Source: an uncultured Flaviramulus sp.
Lineage (GTDB): Bacteria > Bacteroidota > Bacteroidia > Flavobacteriales > Flavobacteriaceae
Direction: 5' to 3'
Length of the DNA stretch: 64,000 bases
Assembly: GCA_947501105.1 (NCBI GenBank)
Contig: CANMUP010000001.1
Coordinates: 496,001 to 560,000 of the forward strand
The notes under the pieces are model-generated. The model had not been told where the DNA came from and ran no database searches. It saw nothing but the letters and a program-made list of their open reading frames with translations. Positions 35,285-43,708 of the stretch are shown piece by piece. Made by a program: the position numbers and the translations under genes. Numbering within the stretch: position 1 is the first letter of the stretch; every line of letters begins with the position of its first letter.

Positions 35285-37147
35285 ATGAAGAACTTATTTT
35301 CAAATATCAAAGGGGATGCCTTTGGTGGGATTACCGCAGGAATTGTAGCATTACCCTTAGCCTTGGCTTTTGGGGTGTCCTCAGGCTTAGGGCCTACAGC
35401 AGGACTATACGGAGCTATCTTTATTAGCTTTTTTGCAGCTCTTTTTGGAGGGACAAACACACAAATTTCTGGGCCAACTGCACCAATGACAGCGGTTTCA
35501 ATGGTTGTAATTGCTGGGATTATAGCAGCTAATGATGGAGATGTTACCAAAGCATTACCGGTAATTTTAACTGTGTTTTTATTGGCTGGTTTAATGCAAA
35601 TTGGCTTAGGCGCTTTAGGTTTAGGAAAGTATATTAGGTACATTCCCTATCCAGTAGTTTCTGGTTTTATGACGGCTATTGGAGTTATCATTTTATTAAC
35701 CCAAATTCTTCCGTCTATTGGTTATTATCCAAAAGAAGATTCTGAATTTGTAGAAACTTTTAAAATCGAAGCTGAAGACGTTATTCTCGAAAACATTATT
35801 AAGGATGAAGCAAATGAAGGAATTTTAGTTCTTGAAGATTTCAATGAAACTATTAATAGAGCCAATGCAATCACTGAAGAAGAAATATTAGCAGAGGCTG
35901 CTACAATGGCAAAAAATGAAGGAAAGAATACTTTAGGAGTTTTAAAAATATTACCAAGAGCAATACAAAATATAAATTGGTTGGAGCTTATATTAGCTTT
36001 GGGAACTATTATTATTATTTACGGGTTTAAGCGTATTACTAAAGCCATACCAAGTACATTAGTCGCATTAATAGTAATGTCTGGAATTGCGGTTGGATTT
36101 GGTTTAGATTATAGGCCGATTGAAGAAATTCCAAGTGGGTTACCAATACCTAATCTCGAAATTTTCACACAGTTTTCTTTAAGTAGCATAACACCTTACA
36201 TATTTACGGCACTTACTTTGTCTTTGTTAGGCGCTATTGATTCTTTGCTTACAAGTGTCGTGGCAGATAACATGACAAAAACCAAGCACAAACCAAATAA
36301 AGAATTAGTTGGTCAAGGTATTGGTAATAGTATAGCTGCTGTGTTTGGTGGAATACCAGGAGCCGGAGCAACTATTAGAACGGTTGTAAATATTACATCA
36401 GGAGGAAAAACTAAATTATCAGGAATGATAGCTGGTATTCTTTTATTAATAATTTTATTAGCTTTAGGGCCAATAGCATCGCAAATTCCTGCAGCAGTTT
36501 TAGCAGGAATATTAATTACAGTTGGTATTGGTGTTATGGATTATAAGGGATTAAAAGCAATTCCAAGTTTACCAAGAGATATTAAATTCGGGCCATTTAA
36601 ATTAAGCTCAGAGGTATTAGTAATGCTTATTGTATTATTACTTTCTACGTTTTGGGATTTAATTTATGCTGTAGGTATTGGTTTGGTCATAGCGTCATTA
36701 ATGTTTATGAAAAAAATAGGCGACTTAACTGCAGAGCGAAGTGATGTTGAATCATTAAAAGAAAAGGCTTGGGCAGATGAGGTTGACTTTCCAGAGAATT
36801 TAAAAGAAAAAGTGTTTATTAAACATATAAAAGGGCCTTTATTTTTTGGTTCAACTAGCGATTTCCAAGCATTGTCTCAGCAAATTCCAGATACTGCCAA
36901 TACCGTAATTATAAGACTAGATAGAATGCAATACATGGATCAATCGGGACTATATGCTATGGAGGATATATTGCAAGAATTGAATAAAAAAAACATTGAA
37001 GTCCTTTTTGTTGATTTATTAAAACAGCCAAGGTATATGATGGAGCGTATTGATATTGTGCCAGATTTAATTCCAAAAGAGCATATATTTGATAATTTTA
37101 AAGAATGTTTAGCTTGGATAAAACAAAATATAAATGGAGATAAATAA
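35285..37147 (+). CDS. SulP family anion transporter 2 with STAS domain
   Basis: Starts at MKNLFSNIKGDAFGG (35285); a GTG at 35261 would add only eight residues. 620 residues with the SulP membrane core (GGITAGIVALPLALAFGVSSGLGP, SGPTAPMTA, GGIPGAGATIRTVVNITSGGKTKLSG) and a C-terminal STAS domain (GPLFFGSTSDFQAL...RMQYMDQSGLYAME). A hydrophilic insertion of about 80 residues (about 150-230) sits in the middle of the membrane domain. It is distinct from the first SulP and followed by the carbonic anhydrase gene 43 bp later. Confidence 0.93.
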   Translation: MKNLFSNIKGDAFGGITAGIVALPLALAFGVSSGLGPTAGLYGAIFISFFAALFGGTNTQISGPTAPMTAVSMVVIAGIIAANDGDVTKALPVILTVFLLAGLMQIGLGALGLGKYIRYIPYPVVSGFMTAIGVIILLTQILPSIGYYPKEDSEFVETFKIEAEDVILENIIKDEANEGILVLEDFNETINRANAITEEEILAEAATMAKNEGKNTLGVLKILPRAIQNINWLELILALGTIIIIYGFKRITKAIPSTLVALIVMSGIAVGFGLDYRPIEEIPSGLPIPNLEIFTQFSLSSITPYIFTALTLSLLGAIDSLLTSVVADNMTKTKHKPNKELVGQGIGNSIAAVFGGIPGAGATIRTVVNITSGGKTKLSGMIAGILLLIILLALGPIASQIPAAVLAGILITVGIGVMDYKGLKAIPSLPRDIKFGPFKLSSEVLVMLIVLLLSTFWDLIYAVGIGLVIASLMFMKKIGDLTAERSDVESLKEKAWADEVDFPENLKEKVFIKHIKGPLFFGSTSDFQALSQQIPDTANTVIIRLDRMQYMDQSGLYAMEDILQELNKKNIEVLFVDLLKQPRYMMERIDIVPDLIPKEHIFDNFKECLAWIKQNINGDK

Positions 37148-37190
37148 TTATTAATTGTTTAAAAATAAGTAGAATTTAAAAAATAAAAAG

Positions 37191-37820
37191 ATGAAAAATA
37201 TAGCATTAAATAAAGAGGCACAATTGGCATTAACCCCAAATAGTGTTTTAGAAGATTTGTTAGAAGGAAACAATAGATTTGTAAATAACACGACACAGTC
37301 CGTTGATAATAGCGCATTAGTAAACCAGACTACAGGAGGACAATTTCCTAAAGCCGTTGTATTATCTTGTATTGATTCGAGAGTTCCTGTTGAGACCGTT
37401 TTAGATCAAGCTATTGGCGATGTTTTTGTTGCTCGAGTAGCAGGTAATTTTGAGAATGTAGATATTTTAGGAAGCTTAGAATATTCATGTAATGTAGCAG
37501 GAAGTAAGTTGATTCTTGTTTTAGGCCATGAAGCTTGCGGTGCTGTAAAAGCCGCTTGCGATGGTGTAGAACTAGGAAATATTACTGCAATGTTAGAAAA
37601 TATTTTACCAGCAGTAAAACAAAGTGCTGATGAGGTTGATGGCGAATTAAACTCATCTAATAAAGCATTTGTAGCTAAAACAGTAGAAAACAATGTAAAG
37701 TTAACAATTAAGCGTATTCGCGAAAAAAGCCAAATTTTAACCGAAATGGAAGATAATGGTGAAATAGCAATTGTTGGAGGCGTTTATAATTTGCATACTG
37801 GAAAGGTAGAAATGCTTTAA
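37191..37820 (+). CDS. Beta-class carbonic anhydrase
   Basis: 209 residues. Zinc ligands of the beta class are present: Cys60, Asp62 and Arg64 in SCIDSRVP, and His113 and Cys116 in GHEACGAVKAA. It interconverts CO2 and bicarbonate in the cytosol. Placed at the end of a cluster with two SulP transporters, it points to inorganic carbon uptake and hydration for anaplerotic reactions (inference from context and from the known SulP-carbonic anhydrase pairing). Confidence 0.94.
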   Translation: MKNIALNKEAQLALTPNSVLEDLLEGNNRFVNNTTQSVDNSALVNQTTGGQFPKAVVLSCIDSRVPVETVLDQAIGDVFVARVAGNFENVDILGSLEYSCNVAGSKLILVLGHEACGAVKAACDGVELGNITAMLENILPAVKQSADEVDGELNSSNKAFVAKTVENNVKLTIKRIREKSQILTEMEDNGEIAIVGGVYNLHTGKVEML

Positions 37821-37837
37821 TAAATAGTATAAAAAAA

Positions 37838-37870
37838 ACAAAAAAACCACTCATATGAGTGGTTTTTTTG
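37838..37870. terminator. Bidirectional terminator between carbonic anhydrase and DoxX genes
   Basis: Stem CCACTC-ATAT-GAGTGG (37847-37862) with A tract before and T tract after, serving both convergent genes. Confidence 0.9.
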
Positions 37871-37876
37871 TTTAAT

Positions 37877-38326
37877 TTAAATGGATTTAATCCAAAGTAA
37901 ATGTTTCCATTTTTCTTTCTCTCGTAATACCAAGGCAATATTTATAGCAAATAAGCCTCCTGTTTGTATAAGTTCTCCAATTTCATCAGTTTCTAAAAAG
38001 AGGTGAAACAAAAAGATATGTAACGTTATTGGTAATAAAAATAAAGCACCAATAAAGCCAGTTCCTTGTATAATTAAAAGTAATCCAAATAATAACTCGC
38101 AAACTCCTAGCACTTGCCAAAAATAGCCTGTCTGTTTAGCGCCGTTTATATAAAGTATCTTTTGTAAAGTATTTACTTTACCAGGAGAAGTAAATTTTTG
38201 AGCTTTTTCCACTACTTCAAGCGGTTCTGGGATTGGTTTTTGAAATTTTTGAATGCCTCCATATATCATAAAGCTTCCCAGTGCCAGACGAAATATGATA
38301 AATAATATGCTAATTGAATTTCCCAT
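37877..38326 (-). CDS. DoxX-like membrane protein
   Basis: 149 residues with four hydrophobic segments. It starts ISILFIIFRLALGSFMIYGGIQKF, the usual DoxX opening, and carries GVCELLFGLLLIIQGTGFIGALFLLP. It is the last gene of the TonB-HmuY-DoxX unit, with an ATG one base from the HmuY stop. DoxX proteins are inner-membrane proteins of uncertain redox-related role. A place in heme handling is inferred from the operon. Confidence 0.85.
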   Translation of the reverse strand: MGNSISILFIIFRLALGSFMIYGGIQKFQKPIPEPLEVVEKAQKFTSPGKVNTLQKILYINGAKQTGYFWQVLGVCELLFGLLLIIQGTGFIGALFLLPITLHIFLFHLFLETDEIGELIQTGGLFAINIALVLREKEKWKHLLWIKSI

Positions 38327-38327
38327 A

Positions 38328-38957
38328 TTAAAAAGTTGTTACACTTGCGTTAGGTTGATAAACATAATTAAATGTATAGTATGGAGTCACATCAACAGTT
38401 ATATCTGGATTTGCAGGTGCATTTTTGTAATAACTTAAAATTTCAACTTTAGCATAAAGTCCATTTCGTGTTTTAAAAACAAATATTTTACCTGGTATTG
38501 GTGTAATTAGGTGGGTTGGTGGACCAGCATAGGTGTACCATCCATTTCCACTTCCAGTTGGAATTGCATATCCTGTGCCAGAATCTTGTGTGAATAATGA
38601 CGTATCAACACTTGTTATAGATGCCATAGTTCCGTTTGCAATATAAACACCGGCTTCTCTTGTTCGGTTAGGTTCATCAGTTGTTCCTAATGTTGTTCCT
38701 CCATTTACAATAATTGATGTTCCTCTAAAAGCAATATCCCAATCTGTATCACTTATTGTTGTTTTGCCAGTCTCGAAATTAAACTTTGCAAATTGCCCAG
38801 AAACTGGCTGCCCTTGACCTCCTGTTTGTGGTGCATGTAAGTTTGAAATGGTTTCAGACTCTATTTCTAATAAAGGTGTTGAATTATCATCATCACTACT
38901 ACAAGAAGTAAAACCTATAAATAATGCTACTAATGTTAAAAATTTGATTGTTTTCAT
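38328..38957 (-). CDS. hmuY: HmuY-family heme-binding lipoprotein
   Basis: 209 residues. Lipoprotein signal MKTIKFLTLVALFIG with lipobox FTSC then SSDDD. The body has the HmuY pattern: GQFAKFNFETGKTTISDTDWDIAFRGTSIIVNGG, later GWYTYAGPPTHLITPIPGKIFVFKTRNGLYAKVEILSYYK. HmuY lipoproteins capture heme at the cell surface and hand it to a TonB-dependent receptor, encoded 13 bp upstream. Which residues ligate heme is not clear here. Confidence 0.93.
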   Translation of the reverse strand: MKTIKFLTLVALFIGFTSCSSDDDNSTPLLEIESETISNLHAPQTGGQGQPVSGQFAKFNFETGKTTISDTDWDIAFRGTSIIVNGGTTLGTTDEPNRTREAGVYIANGTMASITSVDTSLFTQDSGTGYAIPTGSGNGWYTYAGPPTHLITPIPGKIFVFKTRNGLYAKVEILSYYKNAPANPDITVDVTPYYTFNYVYQPNASVTTF

Positions 38958-38969
38958 TTTGTTTATTTA

Positions 38970-41054
38970 TTAAAATTGAATGTTAAGTTTTCCGTATATA
39001 ATTCGACCAGCTATATTGCTTATGTTTTGTGAGTCAGTAAAATGGAATAGATTATCAATTCCTAAGCTTAATTGATAATTTTCATAGAAGCTTTTATTAA
39101 TGGCAAAATCAATAATAGTATAACCATCAACAAAGTTGTCATAAGTATCTAAATAGTTATTTCCGTTGCTATCTAATAAGCCATACTTACTTCGAAATGT
39201 TCCTCTAATATTAGTGTTCATATCCCACTTAGGAATGGTGTAAAATAATTTTAGGTTTGCCATGTGCCTAGACCTATTGAACAAGCCGAAATAGTCTTCT
39301 TTTTTCAATTGAAAAGATGGAGAACTAGGGTTTTCTCTGGCAAACACATCTCCTTTTTCAAAAGCATTTTCTGCAGTTGTATCTTTTGCAAATAATAGTT
39401 GATAACCACCAGATATTTTTAGTTGATTTATAGGTTTCCAAGTAGTATTAAATTCTAAACCTTGTGTATAAACTTTATTGACATTATAATAGCTAAATAC
39501 ATTTTGACCATTGGTTTTATTAGCTATAATTCTGGTATCAATCAAATCACTAATATTATTTCTAAAGAGGTTTAAATCTAATTTTAAAACAGATGAAAGC
39601 ATATAATCAAACCCAATATTAATGCTAATAGAATTTTCTGGGTTTAATTGCTGTTGAAACTCTGATACAGGAACAATAATATTAGCTATCTGCCCTTGTG
39701 CTTCTAATTCAGGAATAGCTGTAGAAACTGCATTATATCCTAAAACAGTATATCCTACAGTTGCATTTGTAAAATCGAAATATAACTGTCTAAAATCAGG
39801 TGCTTTAAAACCCGAGCCAACAGAACCTTTTATAGCAAGGTTATCATTTAATTCATATCGAATAGCTGCTTTTGGGCTAAACTGAGATTTATACTTATTA
39901 TGGCTATCAAAACGTGCACCAATAATTACATTAAGCTTTTCTGTTAGATTGCCATCATATTGAAGATAGAGGTAAGGTGAGTTAAACTCTGGTTGAATAG
40001 TAAAATCTGTCCTATCTAAAGTTTCATGATTTAACCCTAATCCTCCAATGAAGGCATTTTTATCATCAGGATTATAAGTGGCTCGAATTTCTGGGCGAAT
40101 CAATAATTGATTATAATAACTACTGCTAAATCGAGAGTTATTTTCATCATCTAAATAATCCTTTGCTTTATATTTCGTAGTATAAAATTCAAAATAACTA
40201 CTCCATTTTTCAGAATATTTATGACTCAATTTTAAATGCGAATTCCATTCATTAATAGTGCTTTCACCTTTTAAAGTTGATGAAGCTATATAATCTTGAT
40301 TTTGAGTATAATATTTCCCTGAAACAAAAAGGGAGGTTGCATCGGTAAAATCATAGATAACTTTTGCATTTAGTGTATAGTTACTAAAAGGGTCAACTGT
40401 TTTTAAGTCATCGGCTTTATTTAAATCATAGCCATCACTACTATACCTATTCAAAAAGGCAGTAGCTCCCAGTTTTTTCTTTTTATAATTAATAATAGTA
40501 CTTAAATCCGCAGTATTGAACGCACCAACCCTAAAATTTGTGTTTCCATTAAAACCATATTTTGGTGTTTCTGTAATAATATTTATAACACCACCAAGCG
40601 CTTCACTACCGTATAGACTTGAAGAAGCTCCTTTAACGACTTCAATTTGTTTAATGTTTCCAACAGTTATTCTACTAATGTCTAAAGTCCCAGCCGAACG
40701 ACCAACAAGCGGAACACCATCTACAAGAATTAAGGTGTATTGTGAATCTAATCCTTGCAATTGAATACCTTCTCCGCCACCAAAATCGGGTATAGTAATT
40801 AATCCAGTTTGTTCATTAAGAATATCGTTTAACCTAATTGAATTTGAGCGTTCAATATCTCTTTTAGATATAATTTGAGCAGGTAATGGTAAAGATGATA
40901 ATTGCCTTATGGTTCTAGTTGCTGTAATAATTACCTCATCTAAATTTTCTGTTTTGCTCGAATCTGTTGCTACCACTTTAATTTCTTGAGAAAATGAATA
41001 GCTAACAAAAAAAAGTGAAAAATAAATGCGAAAATATTTTTTATTTAGAATCAT
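38970..41054 (-). CDS. TonB-dependent heme receptor (HmuR-like)
   Basis: 694 residues. A signal peptide (FSLFFVSYSFSQ) is followed by a TonB box-like region, a plug domain (EVIITATRTIRQLSSLPLPAQIIS, then VDGVPLVGRSAGTLDISRI, GASSSLYGSEALGGVINI) and a 22-strand-type barrel ending in KLNIQF, a C-terminal Phe. There is no SusC-like carboxypeptidase-regulatory domain. Heme specificity is inferred from the HmuY gene 13 bp downstream. It is preceded by a -7 TATATTTG box and a palindromic operator candidate. Confidence 0.92.
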   Translation of the reverse strand: MILNKKYFRIYFSLFFVSYSFSQEIKVVATDSSKTENLDEVIITATRTIRQLSSLPLPAQIISKRDIERSNSIRLNDILNEQTGLITIPDFGGGEGIQLQGLDSQYTLILVDGVPLVGRSAGTLDISRITVGNIKQIEVVKGASSSLYGSEALGGVINIITETPKYGFNGNTNFRVGAFNTADLSTIINYKKKKLGATAFLNRYSSDGYDLNKADDLKTVDPFSNYTLNAKVIYDFTDATSLFVSGKYYTQNQDYIASSTLKGESTINEWNSHLKLSHKYSEKWSSYFEFYTTKYKAKDYLDDENNSRFSSSYYNQLLIRPEIRATYNPDDKNAFIGGLGLNHETLDRTDFTIQPEFNSPYLYLQYDGNLTEKLNVIIGARFDSHNKYKSQFSPKAAIRYELNDNLAIKGSVGSGFKAPDFRQLYFDFTNATVGYTVLGYNAVSTAIPELEAQGQIANIIVPVSEFQQQLNPENSISINIGFDYMLSSVLKLDLNLFRNNISDLIDTRIIANKTNGQNVFSYYNVNKVYTQGLEFNTTWKPINQLKISGGYQLLFAKDTTAENAFEKGDVFARENPSSPSFQLKKEDYFGLFNRSRHMANLKLFYTIPKWDMNTNIRGTFRSKYGLLDSNGNNYLDTYDNFVDGYTIIDFAINKSFYENYQLSLGIDNLFHFTDSQNISNIAGRIIYGKLNIQF

Positions 41055-41072
41055 TCTTAATTAAATTTGTCG

Positions 41073-41107
41073 CAAATATATAAGTTATTTTAATTCAGTC
41101 TAAATAA
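41073..41107 (-). promoter_or_regulatory. Promoter -7 box and candidate iron-responsive operator of the heme locus
   Basis: On the minus strand, TATATTTG (41080-41073) lies 18 bp before the receptor ATG. Just upstream (41085-41107) is a 23-bp imperfect palindrome with TTATTT...AAATAA ends and a TTTAGACTGAA core, like Fur-type boxes ahead of flavobacterial iron-uptake genes (recalled resemblance). It lies between divergent genes and could control both. Confidence 0.5.
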
Positions 41108-41137
41108 GAATAACAAATTTTTTAATTTTTTTTAATC

Positions 41138-42049
41138 ATGAACAACAAACCTTTAAAAATGAAACGATTAACACTTTTACCATTATTAATTTTAACATTT
41201 TCAGTTATAGGAAATGCTCAAAACAAGAAAGAACAAGACCAAAATGCCATAAAAGATATGTGTGGCTGTTATGAAATTAAGTTTAAATATGCTGAAACAT
41301 TTTCTCCAGATATAGCCTATGAAAAAGCTTATGATTATAGGGCTTCTGCTTTAGAATGGGCAGAATTAGTAACAGATAAAAATGATAAAATAACTATTCA
41401 GCATTTACTAGTAGTTAACGATACTATGGTTATTAAGCATTGGAGACAAGATTGGGAGTTTCAAAACCAAAATATTTTTAACTACGAAGCAAAAAATACA
41501 TGGAGTGTGAATGAACTTTCTGAAGAAAAAGTAAAAGGTCAATGGACCCAAAAAGTATATCAAGTAGATGATAGTCCACGATATTCAGGTTCGGCAACCT
41601 GGGTTCATGTAGATGGAAAACGTTATTGGGAGAATAAAACAGATGCACCGCTACCTAGAAGAGAATACTCAAAAAGAAGTGATTATAACATAATGGCTAG
41701 AGGCAATACAGTAAAGCTTACAGATTACGGATGGTTACATGAGCAGGACAATGATAAAATCATAAGAGAAACTGGCGAAAAAGATGAGCTTTTAGTACAA
41801 GAAAAGGGATATAATGTTTATAAAAAAGTAGCAGACGGAAAATGTAAACTTGCTAAAGATTGGTGGAGAGAAAATGATAAAGTCTGGAAAAAAGTAAGAC
41901 AAGAATGGGATAAAGTCTTTGCTGAAAATAAAGAAGTAAAACTTAAAGAAAAAGTTGATGATAAAAGGTTGTATCAACACTTATTTGCTTTGGATAATAA
42001 AGCCAGCAGTAAAGACATTAGAACTATAATTAATAAATTTTTGAATTAG
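41138..42049 (+). CDS. DUF6607-type secreted protein
   Basis: 303 residues. Signal peptide with the stronger n-region at MKRLTLLPLLILTFSVIGNAQ (41159); the upstream ATG at 41138 is kept as annotated start and may not be used. The mature part begins IKDMCGCYEIKFKYAETF and is rich in Trp/Tyr (HWRQDWEFQ, NTWSVNE, ATWVHVDGKRYWENKTDAPLPRREY), the pattern I associate with DUF6607. Function unknown. It diverges from the TonB receptor across an operator-like region, so co-regulation with heme uptake is likely. Confidence 0.78.
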   Translation: MNNKPLKMKRLTLLPLLILTFSVIGNAQNKKEQDQNAIKDMCGCYEIKFKYAETFSPDIAYEKAYDYRASALEWAELVTDKNDKITIQHLLVVNDTMVIKHWRQDWEFQNQNIFNYEAKNTWSVNELSEEKVKGQWTQKVYQVDDSPRYSGSATWVHVDGKRYWENKTDAPLPRREYSKRSDYNIMARGNTVKLTDYGWLHEQDNDKIIRETGEKDELLVQEKGYNVYKKVADGKCKLAKDWWRENDKVWKKVRQEWDKVFAENKEVKLKEKVDDKRLYQHLFALDNKASSKDIRTIINKFLN

Positions 42050-42083
42050 TTTAATTAATCTTATAACAGCATATTTTTGAATT

Positions 42084-42440
42084 ATGGAAGATATATATAC
42101 CATTTATTATAACAGTTTTGGGATAGCTTTTCAATGGAAAAGATGTGCTGTTAAAGATTTAAAAAAAATCCAACTTGTTTTTAGAAATACTGGATTGTTC
42201 TTAACCCAAAATGAATTAGTTCAGTTTTCTAAAAACATAAAAAAATCATTAAATCAATCTTTAAAATGTGAAGATTGTAACAATCAAAATTCGTGTAAAT
42301 CCATTTTGTTAGAAGCCCCAAATACACAAACAAGCTTTGCAATGAGTTATAATGAATTAAAAGAAATTAACGATTTAGTTAACGGAACATGCTTTCAGCT
42401 TAATTTAAATAAACTACTAGAAAAGCTTATTATTTCTTAG
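42084..42440 (+). CDS. Small Cys-rich cytosolic protein, unknown family
   Basis: 118 residues with no signal peptide. Five Cys at 21, 62, 65, 71 and 103, three of them in KCEDCNNQNSC, resemble a metal or cluster-binding knot. The rest has FxxF/FALT-like strands (IQLVFRNTGLFLTQNEL). It starts 34 bp after the DUF6607 gene, likely same transcript. It overlaps the convergent cvpA end by 4 bp. A role near heme or iron is inference from position only. Confidence 0.7.
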   Translation: MEDIYTIYYNSFGIAFQWKRCAVKDLKKIQLVFRNTGLFLTQNELVQFSKNIKKSLNQSLKCEDCNNQNSCKSILLEAPNTQTSFAMSYNELKEINDLVNGTCFQLNLNKLLEKLIIS

Positions 42441-42955
42441 GCACTATCATTTTCAGAAGTGGTATTTTCGTCCTTAGGCGCTAATATATTTGGAAAAATG
42501 GTTGGTATTAAGGATTTAACAGGTTTATAAAGTACAGTGTCATCTATATTTTCTTCGTCAACAAACGTAATCGTGCTGTTTAGTTTGTCAAAAATATTTA
42601 AAACCACACTTAAAATAAGGGCAATTTTTAAAGCACCAAAAACACCTCCTAAAAATTTATTTATAATACCAAGAGCCGCAAAATCGGCAAGTTTGGTTAG
42701 TGCTTTTCCGGCAAGTGCAATAGCTAAAACAATAATTACAAAAGTAATTGCAAAGGCAGTAATATTAATAGTTTTCTCATTCCAGTCTACTTTACTATAC
42801 AAAAAATCAGAAGCAAAATTACTAAAATGTATAGCGCCATAAACACCAGCAACCAAAGCAACTAAAGAAGCTACTTCAACAAAAAGGCCTTTCATAAACC
42901 CTCGAACAAGCCCAAATAAAATTAAAGCACCCAAAACAATATCTATAACACTCAT
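42437..42955 (-). CDS. CvpA family membrane protein
   Basis: 172 residues with four membrane helices. The opening IDIVLGALILFGLVRGFMKGLFVEVASLVALVAGVYGA and the INKFLGGVFGALKIALILSV segment are typical of CvpA. CvpA proteins are inner-membrane proteins linked to colicin V production, purine metabolism and envelope stress; mechanism unclear. A polar C-terminal tail (about 125-172) ends in an acidic stretch. Confidence 0.9.
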   Translation of the reverse strand: MSVIDIVLGALILFGLVRGFMKGLFVEVASLVALVAGVYGAIHFSNFASDFLYSKVDWNEKTINITAFAITFVIIVLAIALAGKALTKLADFAALGIINKFLGGVFGALKIALILSVVLNIFDKLNSTITFVDEENIDDTVLYKPVKSLIPTIFPNILAPKDENTTSENDSA

Positions 42956-43004
42956 AACTAAACAATTTAAACAAATATAAAATAATAGTCACACTTAGGT
43001 TTAT

Positions 43005-43012
43005 TAACTTTG
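43005..43012 (+). promoter_or_regulatory. -7 element TAACTTTG upstream of the 43128 gene
   Basis: A perfect TAnnTTTG box lies 116 bp before the ATG at 43128 and about 50 bp upstream of the divergent cvpA start. It may serve the 43128 gene with a long leader. No -33 TTG seen. Confidence 0.4.
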
Positions 43013-43127
43013 CAACTTTAAATTAGTGAAACTAATATTAATAAACATTTATTGTGCAATTAATGTTTTTGAGTTGAACTAATCCCAATTTCAAATTGGG
43101 AACTTATTCATATTTATATCTTATTTA

Positions 43128-43484
43128 ATGTCAAGAGACGAACAATTAAAAGAACGATGGGATTTGGTAGTAAAAAAACTATCAAACCAATTTGCCGATG
43201 GAGACATTTTAGACCTCGATGCTATTATTTATCTAATAGGTGTTCAAGAATTAGGACAGCTAAGCAGAACCTATAAAAAAGACCAAAAGCTAGATTTAAT
43301 GCACATTGCCATATGCAAACTGCTTATTCCTTATGGGTATTACGAGCTCGATTTTGTAGATAATGAAGGCTGGCCACATTATAAAGCATTAGAAGCTTTA
43401 CCACATCTAAAGGCAGGAGAACAAAGTGTTTTAATGAAAGAAGCCATTGTAAACTACTTTATAGAAACCGAGTTTATAGTGTAA
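43128..43484 (+). CDS. Conserved small protein upstream of pheS
   Basis: 118 residues, charged, no signal or membrane segment. LKERWDLVVKKLSNQFADGDILDLDAIIYLIGVQELGQ and LMHIAICKLLIPYGYYELDFVDNEGWPHYKALEALPHL look like a well-conserved cytosolic flavobacterial family, but I cannot name its function. It stands alone; the 224-bp region before pheS is filled with repeats. Confidence 0.8.
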   Translation: MSRDEQLKERWDLVVKKLSNQFADGDILDLDAIIYLIGVQELGQLSRTYKKDQKLDLMHIAICKLLIPYGYYELDFVDNEGWPHYKALEALPHLKAGEQSVLMKEAIVNYFIETEFIV

Positions 43485-43491
43485 ATAATTT

Positions 43492-43568
43492 GGGCGTTAC
43501 CACAAGGGTCGGGCTTTCACTACTCGCTCTCTGCGAGGAGCTCAAACAAACCGTTCAATCCCTAACGC
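43492..43568 (+). repeat. Dispersed GGGCGTT...TAACGC repeat, copy 1
   Basis: Begins GGGCGTTACC, continues AGGGTCGGGCT and ends TCAATCCCTAACGC; GCGTTA at the start pairs with TAACGC at the end. The same ordered blocks recur at 52469-52564. It lies directly left of the 87-bp palindromic repeat at 43582. It resembles an intergenic repeat I recall from many flavobacterial genomes. Confidence 0.75.
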
Positions 43569-43581
43569 AATTCGCTTTTTA

Positions 43582-43668
43582 CGTCATTGCGAAGCAAATT
43601 TTTTTATTTGCTGTGGCAATCTGTTTCTTTTAAAAAGATTACTTCGTCGTTTACTCCTCGTAATGACG
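43582..43668 (+). repeat. 84-87 bp palindromic repeat, intergenic copy before pheS
   Basis: Outer arms CGTCATT / AATGACG; inner AATCTGTTT...AAAAGATTAC inverted segments; an extra hairpin AGCAAAT...ATTTGCT at 43592-43613. Total 87 bp. Same family as 53425-53510, 60083-60166 and the metG copy at 61735-61819. Confidence 0.85.
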
Positions 43669-43678
43669 ATATTTTGAT

Positions 43679-43686
43679 TAAATTTG
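43679..43686 (+). promoter_or_regulatory. -7 element TAAATTTG for pheS
   Basis: A perfect TAnnTTTG box 22 bp before the pheS ATG. It lies just right of the palindromic repeat, so upstream promoter parts may fall in repeat DNA. Confidence 0.6.
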
Positions 43687-43708
43687 CATTCATTTTTTAA
43701 ATGACGTT

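Noticed and set aside
32991-37147. Tandem duplication of SulP genes
   Set aside because: The two proteins differ in length, STAS domain and insertion; they look like separate family members rather than a recent duplication.
43485-43708. tRNA or small RNA gene before pheS
   Set aside because: No cloverleaf or tRNA arm sequence could be built; the gap is explained by two dispersed repeats.
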